Assembly (NCBI RefSeq): GCF_018343665.1
Contig: NZ_JAGYPM010000004.1
Coordinates: 64,343 to 128,342, forward strand
Source: Cytobacillus citreus
Lineage (GTDB): Bacteria > Bacillota > Bacilli > Bacillales > Cytobacillaceae
Reading direction: 5' to 3'
DNA length: 64,000 nucleotides
Of the stretch, positions 1 through 7,929 are shown in pieces (position 1 is the first letter of the stretch; the number at the start of each line of letters is the position of its first letter). The notes below the pieces were generated by a model. It did no database searches. It saw only the letters and a list, made by a program, of their open reading frames with translations, and had not been told where the DNA came from. Position numbers and translations under genes: made by a program.

Positions 1-21
1 CTCAATGTCAATTCGAAATTA

Positions 22-1322
22 GGCTATTTCACTCTGTAAATGGTCAGTTATTACGCCTTTATTTTTTTAGATATGGAGATTTCTTATTGGTCCATTCTTC
101 CTCAATCTCCATTAATACGGCACCAATGATTCTAATTGCTGACTGATCATTTGGGAAAATTTGAATGACTTTTTCTCTCCTTCGAATTTCTCTGTTTAAA
201 CGTTCAAGCATATTCGTTGTCTTTAAATGCTTGTGGTACTGAACCGGCTGAGAGTGAAATTGAATAGCGTCCTCAAATCCTGCTTCAAGAGTATCAATTG
301 TTTTTGAAAAGCCTTTTACCTCTTCGTACTTCTCTATGAAGCGATTTTTCAACTCTCTCACAATCTCTAATTCGGAATTACGAAACAGATCCTTCAGTTC
401 TTGGCGAGCCTCAGCTGTTCCCTTTTTAGGCATTGTTTCGAAAATGTTTCTTAAAAAATGAACACAACACCTCTGCCATGCAGTCCCCAAAAATGTTTGT
501 TTAATCGCTGTAACCAAACCCGAGTGGGCATCAGAAATAACCAATTTAGGGGATTGGAGCCCTCTTGATTTTAGATACTCAAAGAATAAAGACCAGCTTT
601 CAGTTGATTCGGAATGGTTAATCTTTAAGCCAATGATTTCTCTAAAGCCCTTTTCATTTACACCACATGCAATATGAACGCTTTTGGAAACAACTTTATT
701 GTTTTCGCGAACCTTAATATACAAAGCATCTACATAGAGATACTGGTAATAAAGAGTGTTTAATGGTCGGTTTCTCCATTCATTAATTACTGGATCAAGG
801 GATTTGGTTAAATTAGAAACAAGGGATTTAGATACACTTTTCCCGCATAATTCTTCCACAATCTTCGTTACTTTACGAGTAGAAACACCATTAACCACCA
901 TTTCAATCATGGACAGAATTAACGCCTTTTCGCAGCGCTTGTACTTTTCAAAGACGGTTGTAGAGAACTCACCGTCTCTAGTACGAGGAACTTTTAATTT
1001 TAGGGATCCGGTCCCAGTAATAAGTTCTCGTTCATAGTAACCATTGCGATAACCTCTACGCTCATCGGTTCTTTCATGGGAGAGCGCATTAATATGTTCG
1101 TCTCGTTCTTTTTCCATTAAAGAATTTAGAATTAGTGCCAATGAGGCTTTAACAGGAGATTCTAATGGGCTATTCTCGATTTTTTCTTTGAGATCCTCTA
1201 AATTTATTGTAATATTAATGTGGGTCATCATCATGTCCTCCGTTTGTCGTTTTCTTGGTCGAAAACATTGTAACACGGGTCATGATGATGCCCTTTTCTT
1301 TTTACACAATTATATGGACTTT
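22..1322 (-). mobile_element. IS256-family insertion sequence
   Basis: A single transposase gene fills the element. The end upstream of the gene, read on the minus strand, begins TAAAGTCCATATAATTGTG, which closely resembles the known left end of IS256 itself (from memory). The other end, near position 22-45, shares only a weaker imperfect match around TGTAAA. I could not find a convincing target duplication, so both boundaries are approximate. A 52-bp tandem repeat begins directly beside the upstream end. Confidence 0.75.
59..1228 (-). CDS. IS256-family (Mutator type) transposase
   Basis: DDE transposase that moves the surrounding element by cut/copy-and-paste. The family signature is intact: a first Asp in YVDALYIK (about residue 167), a second in VISDAHSGL (about 233), the CCVHFLRN motif just after it, and the catalytic Glu in NMLERLNREIRRREK (about 342). 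At 389 residues it has the usual family length, so it is probably functional. Three in-frame ATGs sit in tandem at 1234, 1231 and 1228. The GGAGG at 1237-1241 gives proper 8-base spacing only to the last one, so I start there. It is transcribed towards the left edge of the window, and no accessory genes lie between the element ends. Confidence 0.93.
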   Translation of the reverse strand: MTHINITINLEDLKEKIENSPLESPVKASLALILNSLMEKERDEHINALSHERTDERRGYRNGYYERELITGTGSLKLKVPRTRDGEFSTTVFEKYKRCEKALILSMIEMVVNGVSTRKVTKIVEELCGKSVSKSLVSNLTKSLDPVINEWRNRPLNTLYYQYLYVDALYIKVRENNKVVSKSVHIACGVNEKGFREIIGLKINHSESTESWSLFFEYLKSRGLQSPKLVISDAHSGLVTAIKQTFLGTAWQRCCVHFLRNIFETMPKKGTAEARQELKDLFRNSELEIVRELKNRFIEKYEEVKGFSKTIDTLEAGFEDAIQFHSQPVQYHKHLKTTNMLERLNREIRRREKVIQIFPNDQSAIRIIGAVLMEIEEEWTNKKSPYLKK

Positions 1323-1326
1323 ACCC

Positions 1327-1480
1327 CAAAGGCGATCATTGGTGCCCGCCACACGCGAAAAATGTTTCTCACGGTAACCAAAGGCGACTATTGGTGCCCG
1401 CCACACGCGAAAAATGGTTCGTACGGTAACCAAAGGCGATGGTGCTCGCCACAAAAACAAAATGGTGCCACAGTCATCCA
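1327..1480. repeat. 52-bp tandem repeat, about 2.5 units
   Basis: Units start with CAAAGGCGA at 1327, 1379 and 1431, giving an exact period of 52. Units 1 and 2 share TTGGTGCCCGCCACACGCG and differ at a few positions; the third is shortened and diverged (GGTGCTCGCCAC). They lie between the IS256-type element and the frameshifted methyltransferase gene. No coding function is evident. An open frame on the minus strand here is just the repeat. Confidence 0.8.
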
Positions 1481-1538
1481 GAATCAACAATCTCTTAGAA
1501 AATTGCCTTAAGAAAAAACGAATAAGAGGTTATCATTT

Positions 1539-2098
1539 ATGATCACTAAAAAAAATGGAACACGAAGCATACGGAATGCCTAAATCTGCAGAAACAGCCT
1601 GAGCCGAATCTAAGATTAAAGAAACTATCTGCTTATCTTAATGGTGGTACAGCACTGGATCTTGCCTGTGGTCTTGGCGGAAACAGCTTTTTCCTTTCGC
1701 GCCTAAACTATCAAGTTGAGGCAATGGATATTTCAGACGTCGCGATCAACTTTATAAAAGAACAGGCAGCCAAATATAATCTCAACATCCAATCACACAC
1801 TGCTGATCTTACTGAATTGCACAATCTTAGATGGACACATAAAACTTTTGACTTAATTGTCATTTCTTATTACTTAGACCGCTCTCTTTTTCCGATTGTT
1901 CGAAGCCTCTTAAAAGAGGATGGTTATTTTTATATGGAAACCTTTTATCAGTCACCGGAGAACGGAGATCGAAAAATTTCCAATCAATATAAACTGCAGC
2001 CGAAAGAATTATTATCTGAATTTGGTGATTGGACTCTTCATTATTTTGAAGAAAATGAACAAGAGGGATGGCAATCGATATTTTGTCAGAAACAATAA
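1539..2098 (+). pseudogene. Class I SAM-dependent methyltransferase, frameshifted in a poly-A tract
   Basis: The frame ending at 2098 reads back without a stop to about 1550 and includes the SAM-binding motif I, TALDLACGLGGNS, followed by the acidic strand-2 end VEAMDISD. It has no start codon there. An ATG at 1539, preceded by AAGAGG, begins MITKK and then meets a run of eight A residues at 1548-1555. One more A would join MITKKKWNTKH to the methyltransferase frame. So the gene looks broken by a single-base deletion, is rescued by slippage on the A-run, or reflects a sequencing error. If only the internal ATG at 1724 were used, motif I would be lost. The substrate is unknown. The tandem repeat and the IS256-type element lie directly upstream. 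Confidence 0.65.
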
Positions 2099-2153
2099 TT
2101 CATCATTTTCTCTTTTGACTGGTTGGCAGAAAAAAAAGAGATCGAGTAAGTAA

Positions 2154-2205
2154 TGGTGCCTCACCCTTTGCGTCAGGGCCTTAATAGGCTAGGGAGAAGG
2201 CACCA
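2154..2205. other. Stem-loop with GGTGCC/GGCACC arms
   Basis: TGGTGCC at 2154-2160 pairs with GGCACCA at 2199-2205, with a further weak pairing inside (CACCCTT against AGGGAG). It lies between the convergent methyltransferase and SRPBCC genes and could act as a terminator, although no clear T-run follows on either strand. Confidence 0.4.
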
Positions 2206-2216
2206 ATATACAAAAA

Positions 2217-2672
2217 TCAACCTCTTGCTTCAGCCTCAGCTACACTTTTTACACGTTCTAAAAATTCAACGACCACCTTATCATTTCCAAATAATAAAAA
2301 TAACTTCACAAACCATTTTAATGGGCGATTGGTCATTTTATATTTAAAGGAAGTTTTTTTATCATTAATTTTATTTAATTCATAAAAAGCTGTAATTTCA
2401 AACATATTAGCAAGTGTAAAACCTACTTTTAGCTTTTTATGATCAGGGGTATTTGTATATTCTAATGTTTCTACATCATACTCTTCTATTCGTGTTCCTT
2501 CTTTATATTTTTGATGATATACACTGCCAACCCCATCTTCCGTTATTTTGATAGGCTTATGTTCTATGACTTTAGGCATGATTTTTTGCATATTATCTAG
2601 AGAACCATCAAGAAACTTCCAAACCTGTTCAATTGGAGCATTTATATCTATATCTCTTGTCCATTGCTTCAT
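2217..2672 (-). CDS. SRPBCC (START-like) family protein
   Basis: Small helix-grip protein of the polyketide cyclase/SRPBCC type, about 151 residues, expected to bind a hydrophobic ligand in a cavity; the ligand is unknown. The family N-terminus WTRDIDINAPIEQVWKFLDG, the central beta region and the long C-terminal helix (VVVEFLERVKSVAEAEA) are visible. I start at the ATG at 2672 because GAGGTG lies 7 bases before it; an upstream in-frame start at 2687 has no ribosome binding site. A bcr1-like repeat begins only 28 bases upstream of this start, between gene and promoter. A decayed second copy of the same gene lies at 4382-4541, so this was once a pair. Confidence 0.75.
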   Translation of the reverse strand: MKQWTRDIDINAPIEQVWKFLDGSLDNMQKIMPKVIEHKPIKITEDGVGSVYHQKYKEGTRIEEYDVETLEYTNTPDHKKLKVGFTLANMFEITAFYELNKINDKKTSFKYKMTNRPLKWFVKLFLLFGNDKVVVEFLERVKSVAEAEARG

Positions 2673-2700
2673 CAAAAAACACCTCATTTAGTAGTTTTAT

Positions 2701-2917
2701 CGCAGATTAACGGGCTGTAAGACCCCCACTTCAAGAAGTTGAGTTAAGAATAAATTTCTAAGTGGGGGATCAACAGCCCGTAAAAGCCCATAAAATGAAC
2801 ACAGACTAAAAGCGCCACATCGTGTGGCAACGTCTGCGTGACCCACTTCCTGTGGGCCGCAACTAACAATCAGTGGGGGATGAAGGAAAACCCCCACTGA
2901 TTGAAGTTTCACTTTAT
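2701..2917 (+). repeat. bcr1-like repeat, copy 1 (with internal module)
   Basis: Begins CGCAGATTAACGGGC directly after TTTAT and ends in CACTTTAT. The left half forms a hairpin around ACCCCCACTTC / AAGTGGGGGAT closed by ACGGGCTGT / ACAGCCCGT. The right half forms a second hairpin, ATCAGTGGGGG / CCCCCACTGAT. It is 217 bp, against 155 bp for copy 3. The extra length is a module with the palindromes CCACATCGTGTGG and CCCACTTCCTGTGGG, related to the dispersed repeat at 9828-10015. Confidence 0.85.
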
Positions 2918-3067
2918 TACTTTAAACCATTCATTTTTTGTTCTAACATCATTATACAGGAACGTAGGTTCTAATTCACTTCATAACTTTTCCTGTTTGA
3001 ATATTGCCATAATAGAATATAAAAGTTAGAATAGATTCACTATTGAAAAAGGATTAGAGGAATATTC

Positions 3068-4291
3068 ATGACGTCACTCAAGAATTTACATCCATTAGTG
3101 TGGAATATTGTAATAGGAACGGTTTTTGGAAGAATGGCAACTTCCATGAGCATTCCGTTTTTGGCTATTTATTTAACAAAGGTAAAAGGGGTTTCTGCCA
3201 CAGAAACGGGTCTAATCATTGCAGTTAGTTCACTTGTTGGGATTGCAACTAGCTTTTTTGGTGGTTATTTTTCAGATCGATTTGGTAGAAAAAGAGTTTT
3301 ATTAATTTCCATTTTTATTTGGTCATTTGTTTTTATTGGCTTTGGTATAGTAGAAGCGATTTGGGGATTCTTTCTTATGAATGCGCTAAATGGTTTTTGT
3401 CGTTCAGTCTTTGAACCTGCATCGAGGGCATTGCTCGCAGATTTAACCGAAGCGAAAAATCGTTTGCTCATTTTTAATCTGCGCTATACTGCGATTAATG
3501 TTGGTGTGATTTTTGGTCCGCTTCTTGGGTTTTATTTAGGCTCATCTGAAACAACCTTTGCCTTTTTTATTGCAGCAGCTGTATATGCCTTGTACGGTAT
3601 TTCACTTTTAATTACATATCAAAAGACATCTATTAAAACAGGTCCTAAAGAAAATGAGCGTGCTGGCAATCGTGTCAAATTAATGGAAGCATTAAGGATT
3701 ACCAAGTCGGATTCAATATTATTATGGTCTTTGATTGGCTTTATTTTGACGATTACAGGTTATTCCCAATTGTCATCCACATTGCCGCAATATTTATCGA
3801 ACACTCCACTTATTGAAAACGGGGCAAAAACATTTTCGATTTTATTAGCATTAAATGCAGTCACTGTTATTACCATTCAATACCCGCTGTTAACGATCGG
3901 AAAACGATATTCCCCATTGACCTCCATCATGTTAGGGAGTATATTGACCAGCTTAGGTTTAATTGGGTTTGGTTTGGCAAAAGGCATGTTCTCCTGGGTT
4001 ATTGTGATTGTATTATTTACAGCTGGAGAAGTGTTAATGTTTAGCATGACAGATCTATTCATGGACAATATTGCTAAGCCTCATTTACGAGGCACGTATT
4101 TTGGGGCAATGGGTTTCACGCAGATGGGGAATGTCATTGGACCAGCACTCGGAGGCTTTCTGCTAGATACATATGGTTATGACAAGCCGATTATTGTATT
4201 TGGATTGCTATGCTTAGCCCCATTGTTGGCGATTCCGATTCTTTTAGGGGTCATGGTGAAAATGAAGAAGCAGTCACTTAGTGAGTCGTAA
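3068..4291 (+). CDS. MFS transporter (drug efflux-like, 12 TM)
   Basis: Inner-membrane secondary transporter of the major facilitator superfamily, 407 residues, usual length for a 12-helix member. The family loop motif between helices 2 and 3 is clear (GGYFSDRFGRKRVLL, about residue 65), and a second-half equivalent of the helix 5 proline/glycine motif follows (GPLLGFYLG, about 150). This layout is typical of proton-driven multidrug or metabolite exporters, but nothing in the sequence identifies the substrate. AGAGG precedes the ATG with proper spacing. It appears monocistronic: a repeat lies upstream and a strong hairpin follows the stop. Confidence 0.88.
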   Translation: MTSLKNLHPLVWNIVIGTVFGRMATSMSIPFLAIYLTKVKGVSATETGLIIAVSSLVGIATSFFGGYFSDRFGRKRVLLISIFIWSFVFIGFGIVEAIWGFFLMNALNGFCRSVFEPASRALLADLTEAKNRLLIFNLRYTAINVGVIFGPLLGFYLGSSETTFAFFIAAAVYALYGISLLITYQKTSIKTGPKENERAGNRVKLMEALRITKSDSILLWSLIGFILTITGYSQLSSTLPQYLSNTPLIENGAKTFSILLALNAVTVITIQYPLLTIGKRYSPLTSIMLGSILTSLGLIGFGLAKGMFSWVIVIVLFTAGEVLMFSMTDLFMDNIAKPHLRGTYFGAMGFTQMGNVIGPALGGFLLDTYGYDKPIIVFGLLCLAPLLAIPILLGVMVKMKKQSLSES

Positions 4292-4308
4292 AGAATTAAA
4301 CCATAATA

Positions 4309-4346
4309 TAACACGCCCTTCCTCTTTTTTGGGGAAGGGCGTGTTA
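4309..4346. terminator. Long perfect hairpin after the MFS gene
   Basis: TAACACGCCCTTCC at 4309-4322 pairs perfectly with GGAAGGGCGTGTTA at 4333-4346, 14 bp. The T-run lies in the loop rather than after the stem, so it is terminator-like but not classical. Confidence 0.6.
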
Positions 4347-4381
4347 TGTGTAAATAGGAATCATTCATTAATCTAAATAGC

Positions 4382-4541
4382 TTGCAATATAATTTTGACA
4401 GTAAATTCTTGATCTTTATAGACGAAATCTATAAATCCTTGGTAGTCTTTGACGATATCATGATGATTTTTTGCATTACCATTAAGAAACTTCCAAAACT
4501 GTTAAATAGGAGCATTTCTATCAATATCTTTTGTCCATTGA
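4382..4541 (-). pseudogene. Decayed SRPBCC paralogue (N-terminal remnant)
   Basis: Read on the minus strand this stretch gives QWTKDIDRNAPI, a stop, then QFWKFLNG, matching the N-terminus of the intact SRPBCC protein at 2217-2672 (QWTRDIDINAPIEQVWKFLDG). The start codon has become ATA, a stop has replaced the Glu, and the rest of the gene is unrecognisable. A bcr1-like repeat has inserted just ahead of the old start. Joining the two sides of that repeat restores a GAGGTG ribosome binding site about 8 bases from the lost start, as in the intact copy. No functional product is expected. Confidence 0.75.
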
Positions 4542-4546
4542 TTTAT

Positions 4547-4759
4547 CGCAGATTAACGGGCAGTAAGACCCCCACTTCAAGGTTGCGAGAGAATTAAAGA
4601 AACCTAAGTGGGGGATCAACTGCCCGTAAAGGCCCGATTGGTTCAACTAACCATCAGTGGGGGATGAAAGCCGACTAAGAACGCCACGTCCTGTGGCAAC
4701 GTAGGCACTAGCACGTCCTGTGCGTCGGAAAACCCCCACTGATGGAAGTTTCACTTTAT
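4547..4759 (+). repeat. bcr1-like repeat, copy 2 (module in the right hairpin)
   Basis: 213 bp, flanked by TTTAT at 4542-4546 and ending in TTTAT at 4755-4759. It has the same two-hairpin layout as the other copies. The loop of its right hairpin (ATCAGTGGGGG / CCCCCACTGAT) carries an extra module starting CCGACTAAGAACGCC and ending GTGCGTCGG. That module contains CCACGTCCTGTGG and GCACGTCCTGTGC and is the reverse complement of the core of the dispersed repeat at 9828-10015. From 4760 to the next gene at 5024 I see only AT-rich sequence with no feature I can name. Confidence 0.85.
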
Positions 4760-5023
4760 CAAATAACACCTCTTCTAAAATGTTTATACTTTAATTGAAT
4801 TTATAGTATACTTTAATCTTCTCCATTTCAAACCCTCATGGCTGCTACAAAACTGAGTCATAAAGGAGACTCGCGCTTAATGAAACTTTCCCCATTTCTC
4901 TGCATTGTTCCGTATCAACATTTCCAATGTATAAATAAATAAAATCAACTTGTTTTAATATATTAAATAAATTATAATATATCAAAAGTTCGGAAAATAA
5001 TAAATTCTAAAGGAGAGGTGTCT

Positions 5024-6022
5024 TTGAAGATATTTGACATTCACTCAGATCTATTCACTGATATAGTTTGGCGCAGAAGTAAGGGTGAACAAGATATATT
5101 TGATCGGATTCATTATCCTCGGCTGCAAAAAGGTGGCGTCGATTCGATAATTTGTGTTTTTTGGGTTGAGCCTGCTTTTCGCCACGACCCTATGACAAGA
5201 TTCCGAACGATTTTTCAAATGGTAACGGAAGATTTACGAGCTTCAAAACGTGCGAACGTTTGCCGATCTGTACACGACATGGTTGATGGAGCAAGTTCGG
5301 GGAAAATTAATATTTTTTTAGGAATCGAAGGATTAAGTTTTATAGAAAAATGGGGAACGAAGCTCGTCGAAGAAAATATTGAAAACGCTTTCGATGACCT
5401 TCACAAGTGCAATGTCAGCCATGCAATATTTGTATGGAATGAATGGAATTTATTAGCGAGTGGAACAGGTTCATTTGATGAGCCGAAACGGAAAGGACTT
5501 ACTAGATTGGGAGAGAAGGCTGTACAGAAAGCGAATGAGCTGAATTGGATTCTTGATGCTTCTCATTTGGATGAAGCTTCTTTCTGGGATATGCATCATA
5601 CTAGCAGTCAGCCGATCATGGCGTCCCATAGTAATGCTAGAGCACTTTGCAATAATGAACGGAACTTGACGGATGCCCAGTTGAAAGCGATTGCTTCACA
5701 AGGAGGTATCATTGGATTGAATGCATACAGCGGTTTTGTCGATGAAACAAATCCGACATTAGATCGTTTTATCGACCACGCGATATACATAGCTAACCTT
5801 GTTGGCCCGGAGCATATTGCATTCGGTTTCGACTTTATCGATTACTTATCCTCCTATAATTTAGGGTCATCGTTTTCCGGAAGCATACAAGGTTTGGAGG
5901 ATGTAACCAAAATATCTGATCTCCTCGAACGTTTGGCTGTAAGAGGATTTTCGAATAAGGAAATAGAAGCAATCAGCTTCAATAATACATTTCATTTCAT
6001 CGAAAAGCATTTAAAAATATAA
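5024..6022 (+). CDS. Peptidase M19 / membrane dipeptidase family enzyme
   Basis: Binuclear-zinc dipeptidase of the renal dipeptidase family, which cleaves dipeptides including those with D-residues. The metal ligands are all in place: HSD near the N-terminus (FDIHSD), Glu in LGIEGL, His in DASHLD and in MASHSN, and a late Asp in AFGFDF. No signal peptide is seen, so it should be cytoplasmic. I start at TTG 5024, about 8 bases after the GGAG core of AAAGGAGAGG; the GTG at 5018 overlaps the ribosome binding site. It is followed within 20 bases by a DUF819 permease and then a cupin regulator, which suggests uptake and hydrolysis of a peptide-like compound. Confidence 0.88.
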   Translation: MKIFDIHSDLFTDIVWRRSKGEQDIFDRIHYPRLQKGGVDSIICVFWVEPAFRHDPMTRFRTIFQMVTEDLRASKRANVCRSVHDMVDGASSGKINIFLGIEGLSFIEKWGTKLVEENIENAFDDLHKCNVSHAIFVWNEWNLLASGTGSFDEPKRKGLTRLGEKAVQKANELNWILDASHLDEASFWDMHHTSSQPIMASHSNARALCNNERNLTDAQLKAIASQGGIIGLNAYSGFVDETNPTLDRFIDHAIYIANLVGPEHIAFGFDFIDYLSSYNLGSSFSGSIQGLEDVTKISDLLERLAVRGFSNKEIEAISFNNTFHFIEKHLKI

Positions 6023-6040
6023 TATACAGGGGTAATGCTA

Positions 6041-7267
6041 ATGGAAAATACACTAATTAAATCCGACGATTTGATTACACTTTGGGGTATTATCATCATA
6101 TGGGCAGCAGCTAGTATTGTTTTAGAACAGAAGTATAGGTGGGCAGGGAAAATTTCAGGGGCAATCATTGCTCTAGTTGGTGCAATTATCTTATCAAATA
6201 CTGGTGTAATTCCGACAGAATCTCCAGTTTATGATGCGGTTTGGACATTCATAATCCCATTAGCGATTCCGTTATTGCTGTTTCATGTGAATTTTAAAAA
6301 GATATGGCAAGAGAGTGGAAGACTACTAATCATCTTCCTTCTGAGCTCAATTGCTACGGTTGCAGGGACCATTATCAGCTTTTTCTTATTAAAAGATCAT
6401 ATTCCGTATCTTGATAAAATAGGAGCAATGATGAGTGCTTCCTATGTTGGCGGAGGCGTAAACTTCGCGGCGATGGCTGCGAAATTTGAGCTACCTGGTG
6501 AGATGGTTTCAGCATCTGTTGTAGCTGATAACTTAATGATGGCAATCTACTTCGTTGTATTGATGATTATTCCAACGATGAAGTTTTTCAGAAACCGTTT
6601 TTCACACCCACATGTATTGGAGGTGGAAAGCGGTAGGAATAAGGATGATGGTAAAACGCTCGCAGAAAAATATTGGAAACGGAAAGATATTTCTTTGAAA
6701 GATATCGCCTTATCCGTTGGAACGTCTTTTTTCCTTGTGATTGTTTCATTTAAAATTGCTGCCTTTTTTGGTAGTATCATTCCGTCAGGAGAAGACGTAT
6801 CATTTGGGTTAAATTTACTGCAGGGGCTAATTGGCGATAAATATTTAGTGTTGACCACATTAACATTTTTAGCGCTTGCACTATTTCCGAAATACTTTGA
6901 AAGCATTAACGGCAGTCAGGAAATCGGTACATTTTTAATTTATATATTCTTTGTCGTTATCGGAATACCGGCTTCCATTCCGCTTATCGTACAAAATGCT
7001 CCGTTACTGCTCGTATTTGTTGCAATTATCGTCGTAATCAACATGCTCATTTCCCTAGTCGCTGGAAAAGTATTCAAATACGATCTGGAAGAAATTCTAC
7101 TGGTGAGTAATGCGAATATCGGAGGTCCAACGACGGCAGCAGCGATGGCAATCGCGAAAGGTTGGAAGAATTTGATTGGACCAATTTTGGTTGTTGGTAC
7201 GATTGGTTACATAATAGGAAACTATATTGGTACGACGCTAGGTCTTTGGTTTTCAACGATGCTATAA
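6041..7267 (+). CDS. DUF819 family membrane protein (YjcL-like)
   Basis: Polytopic membrane protein of about 408 residues with roughly ten to twelve hydrophobic segments. It matches the DUF819 family (B. subtilis YjcL), thought to be transporters, though no substrate is established. Recognisable stretches are the glycine-rich SYVGGGVNFAAMA (about residue 140) and, near the end, ANIGGPTTAAAMAIAKGW, which look like the paired re-entrant motifs of two inverted halves. AGGGG lies 8 bases before the ATG at 6041 but only 2 before the one at 6035, so the former is chosen. It is co-directional with and close to the M19 dipeptidase and is probably in one operon with it, perhaps importing that enzyme's substrate. 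Confidence 0.85.
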   Translation: MENTLIKSDDLITLWGIIIIWAAASIVLEQKYRWAGKISGAIIALVGAIILSNTGVIPTESPVYDAVWTFIIPLAIPLLLFHVNFKKIWQESGRLLIIFLLSSIATVAGTIISFFLLKDHIPYLDKIGAMMSASYVGGGVNFAAMAAKFELPGEMVSASVVADNLMMAIYFVVLMIIPTMKFFRNRFSHPHVLEVESGRNKDDGKTLAEKYWKRKDISLKDIALSVGTSFFLVIVSFKIAAFFGSIIPSGEDVSFGLNLLQGLIGDKYLVLTTLTFLALALFPKYFESINGSQEIGTFLIYIFFVVIGIPASIPLIVQNAPLLLVFVAIIVVINMLISLVAGKVFKYDLEEILLVSNANIGGPTTAAAMAIAKGWKNLIGPILVVGTIGYIIGNYIGTTLGLWFSTML

Positions 7268-7324
7268 GATTGCAAACCCGATATGATGATTGTAAAACAC
7301 TAGGAATTGGAAGAGGCGGATGCA

Positions 7325-7861
7325 ATGTTTGACGGACAGAAAATAAGACAATTGCGGACAGAGCAAAATCTTTCATTAAAAGACCTTTCTGAAAAGTCAG
7401 GGGTTAGTCTGAGTATGATTAGCCAGATTGAAAGGAGAAACACGGATCCAACCTTAACGACCTTATATAAATTATGTAAAGGATTGGATGTTTCCATTTC
7501 CACTCTTTTAGGCACGGACGAACAATCGACGCAAATTGTTCGTAAACACGAAAGAAAAACAGTCACTTTTCCAAAATCCAATTCAAAATATCAATTGCTG
7601 ACTCCTATTAACGAGGGAACGATTGAAATGATCATGATTCAACTAGAAGCTGGGCAGGAGGATCAGCAACTTGTCGAGCATTCAGGTGAAGAGTGTGGCT
7701 ATGTAGTAAAAGGTGAAATGACAATCATTCTCGGAAATCAAGAGTATATATTACGGGAAGGCGACAGTATCCGCTTTAAAAGTACAACTCCGCATCGATT
7801 TTTCAACCATACAGACGAAACCGTCATTTCCATATGGGCGATGACGGGAAGAGTATTGTGA
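7325..7861 (+). CDS. XRE-family regulator with C-terminal cupin domain
   Basis: DNA-binding regulator with a helix-turn-helix at residues 5-60 (KIRQLRTEQNLSLKDLSEKSGVSLSMISQIER) and a small-molecule-binding cupin at the C-terminus (EHSGEECGYVVKGEMTIIL ... REGDSIRFKSTTPHRFFN). This architecture is common in regulators of amine and amino-acid metabolism. It is the last gene after the M19 dipeptidase and DUF819 permease and probably controls them, with the substrate or product as ligand. I take ATG 7325, preceded by GAGGCGG; an in-frame TTG at 7307 is the alternative. Confidence 0.88.
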   Translation: MFDGQKIRQLRTEQNLSLKDLSEKSGVSLSMISQIERRNTDPTLTTLYKLCKGLDVSISTLLGTDEQSTQIVRKHERKTVTFPKSNSKYQLLTPINEGTIEMIMIQLEAGQEDQQLVEHSGEECGYVVKGEMTIILGNQEYILREGDSIRFKSTTPHRFFNHTDETVISIWAMTGRVL

Positions 7862-7884
7862 CAGTGAAGGTTTACAGGATACAA

Positions 7885-7921
7885 AAGGACTTAGTAACAG
7901 GTTTTCTGTTCCTAAGTCCTT
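7885..7921. terminator. Bidirectional terminator between convergent genes
   Basis: AAGGACTTAG at 7885-7894 pairs with CTAAGTCCTT at 7912-7921, extended inward by AACAG/CTGTT. It sits between the XRE-cupin gene and the end of the minus-strand ABC operon. Confidence 0.7.
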
Positions 7922-7929
7922 ACTCATCT

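Noticed and set aside
1302-1490. 62-codon minus-strand open frame upstream of the IS256-type element
   Set aside because: It is produced by the 52-bp tandem repeat and lacks a start signal.
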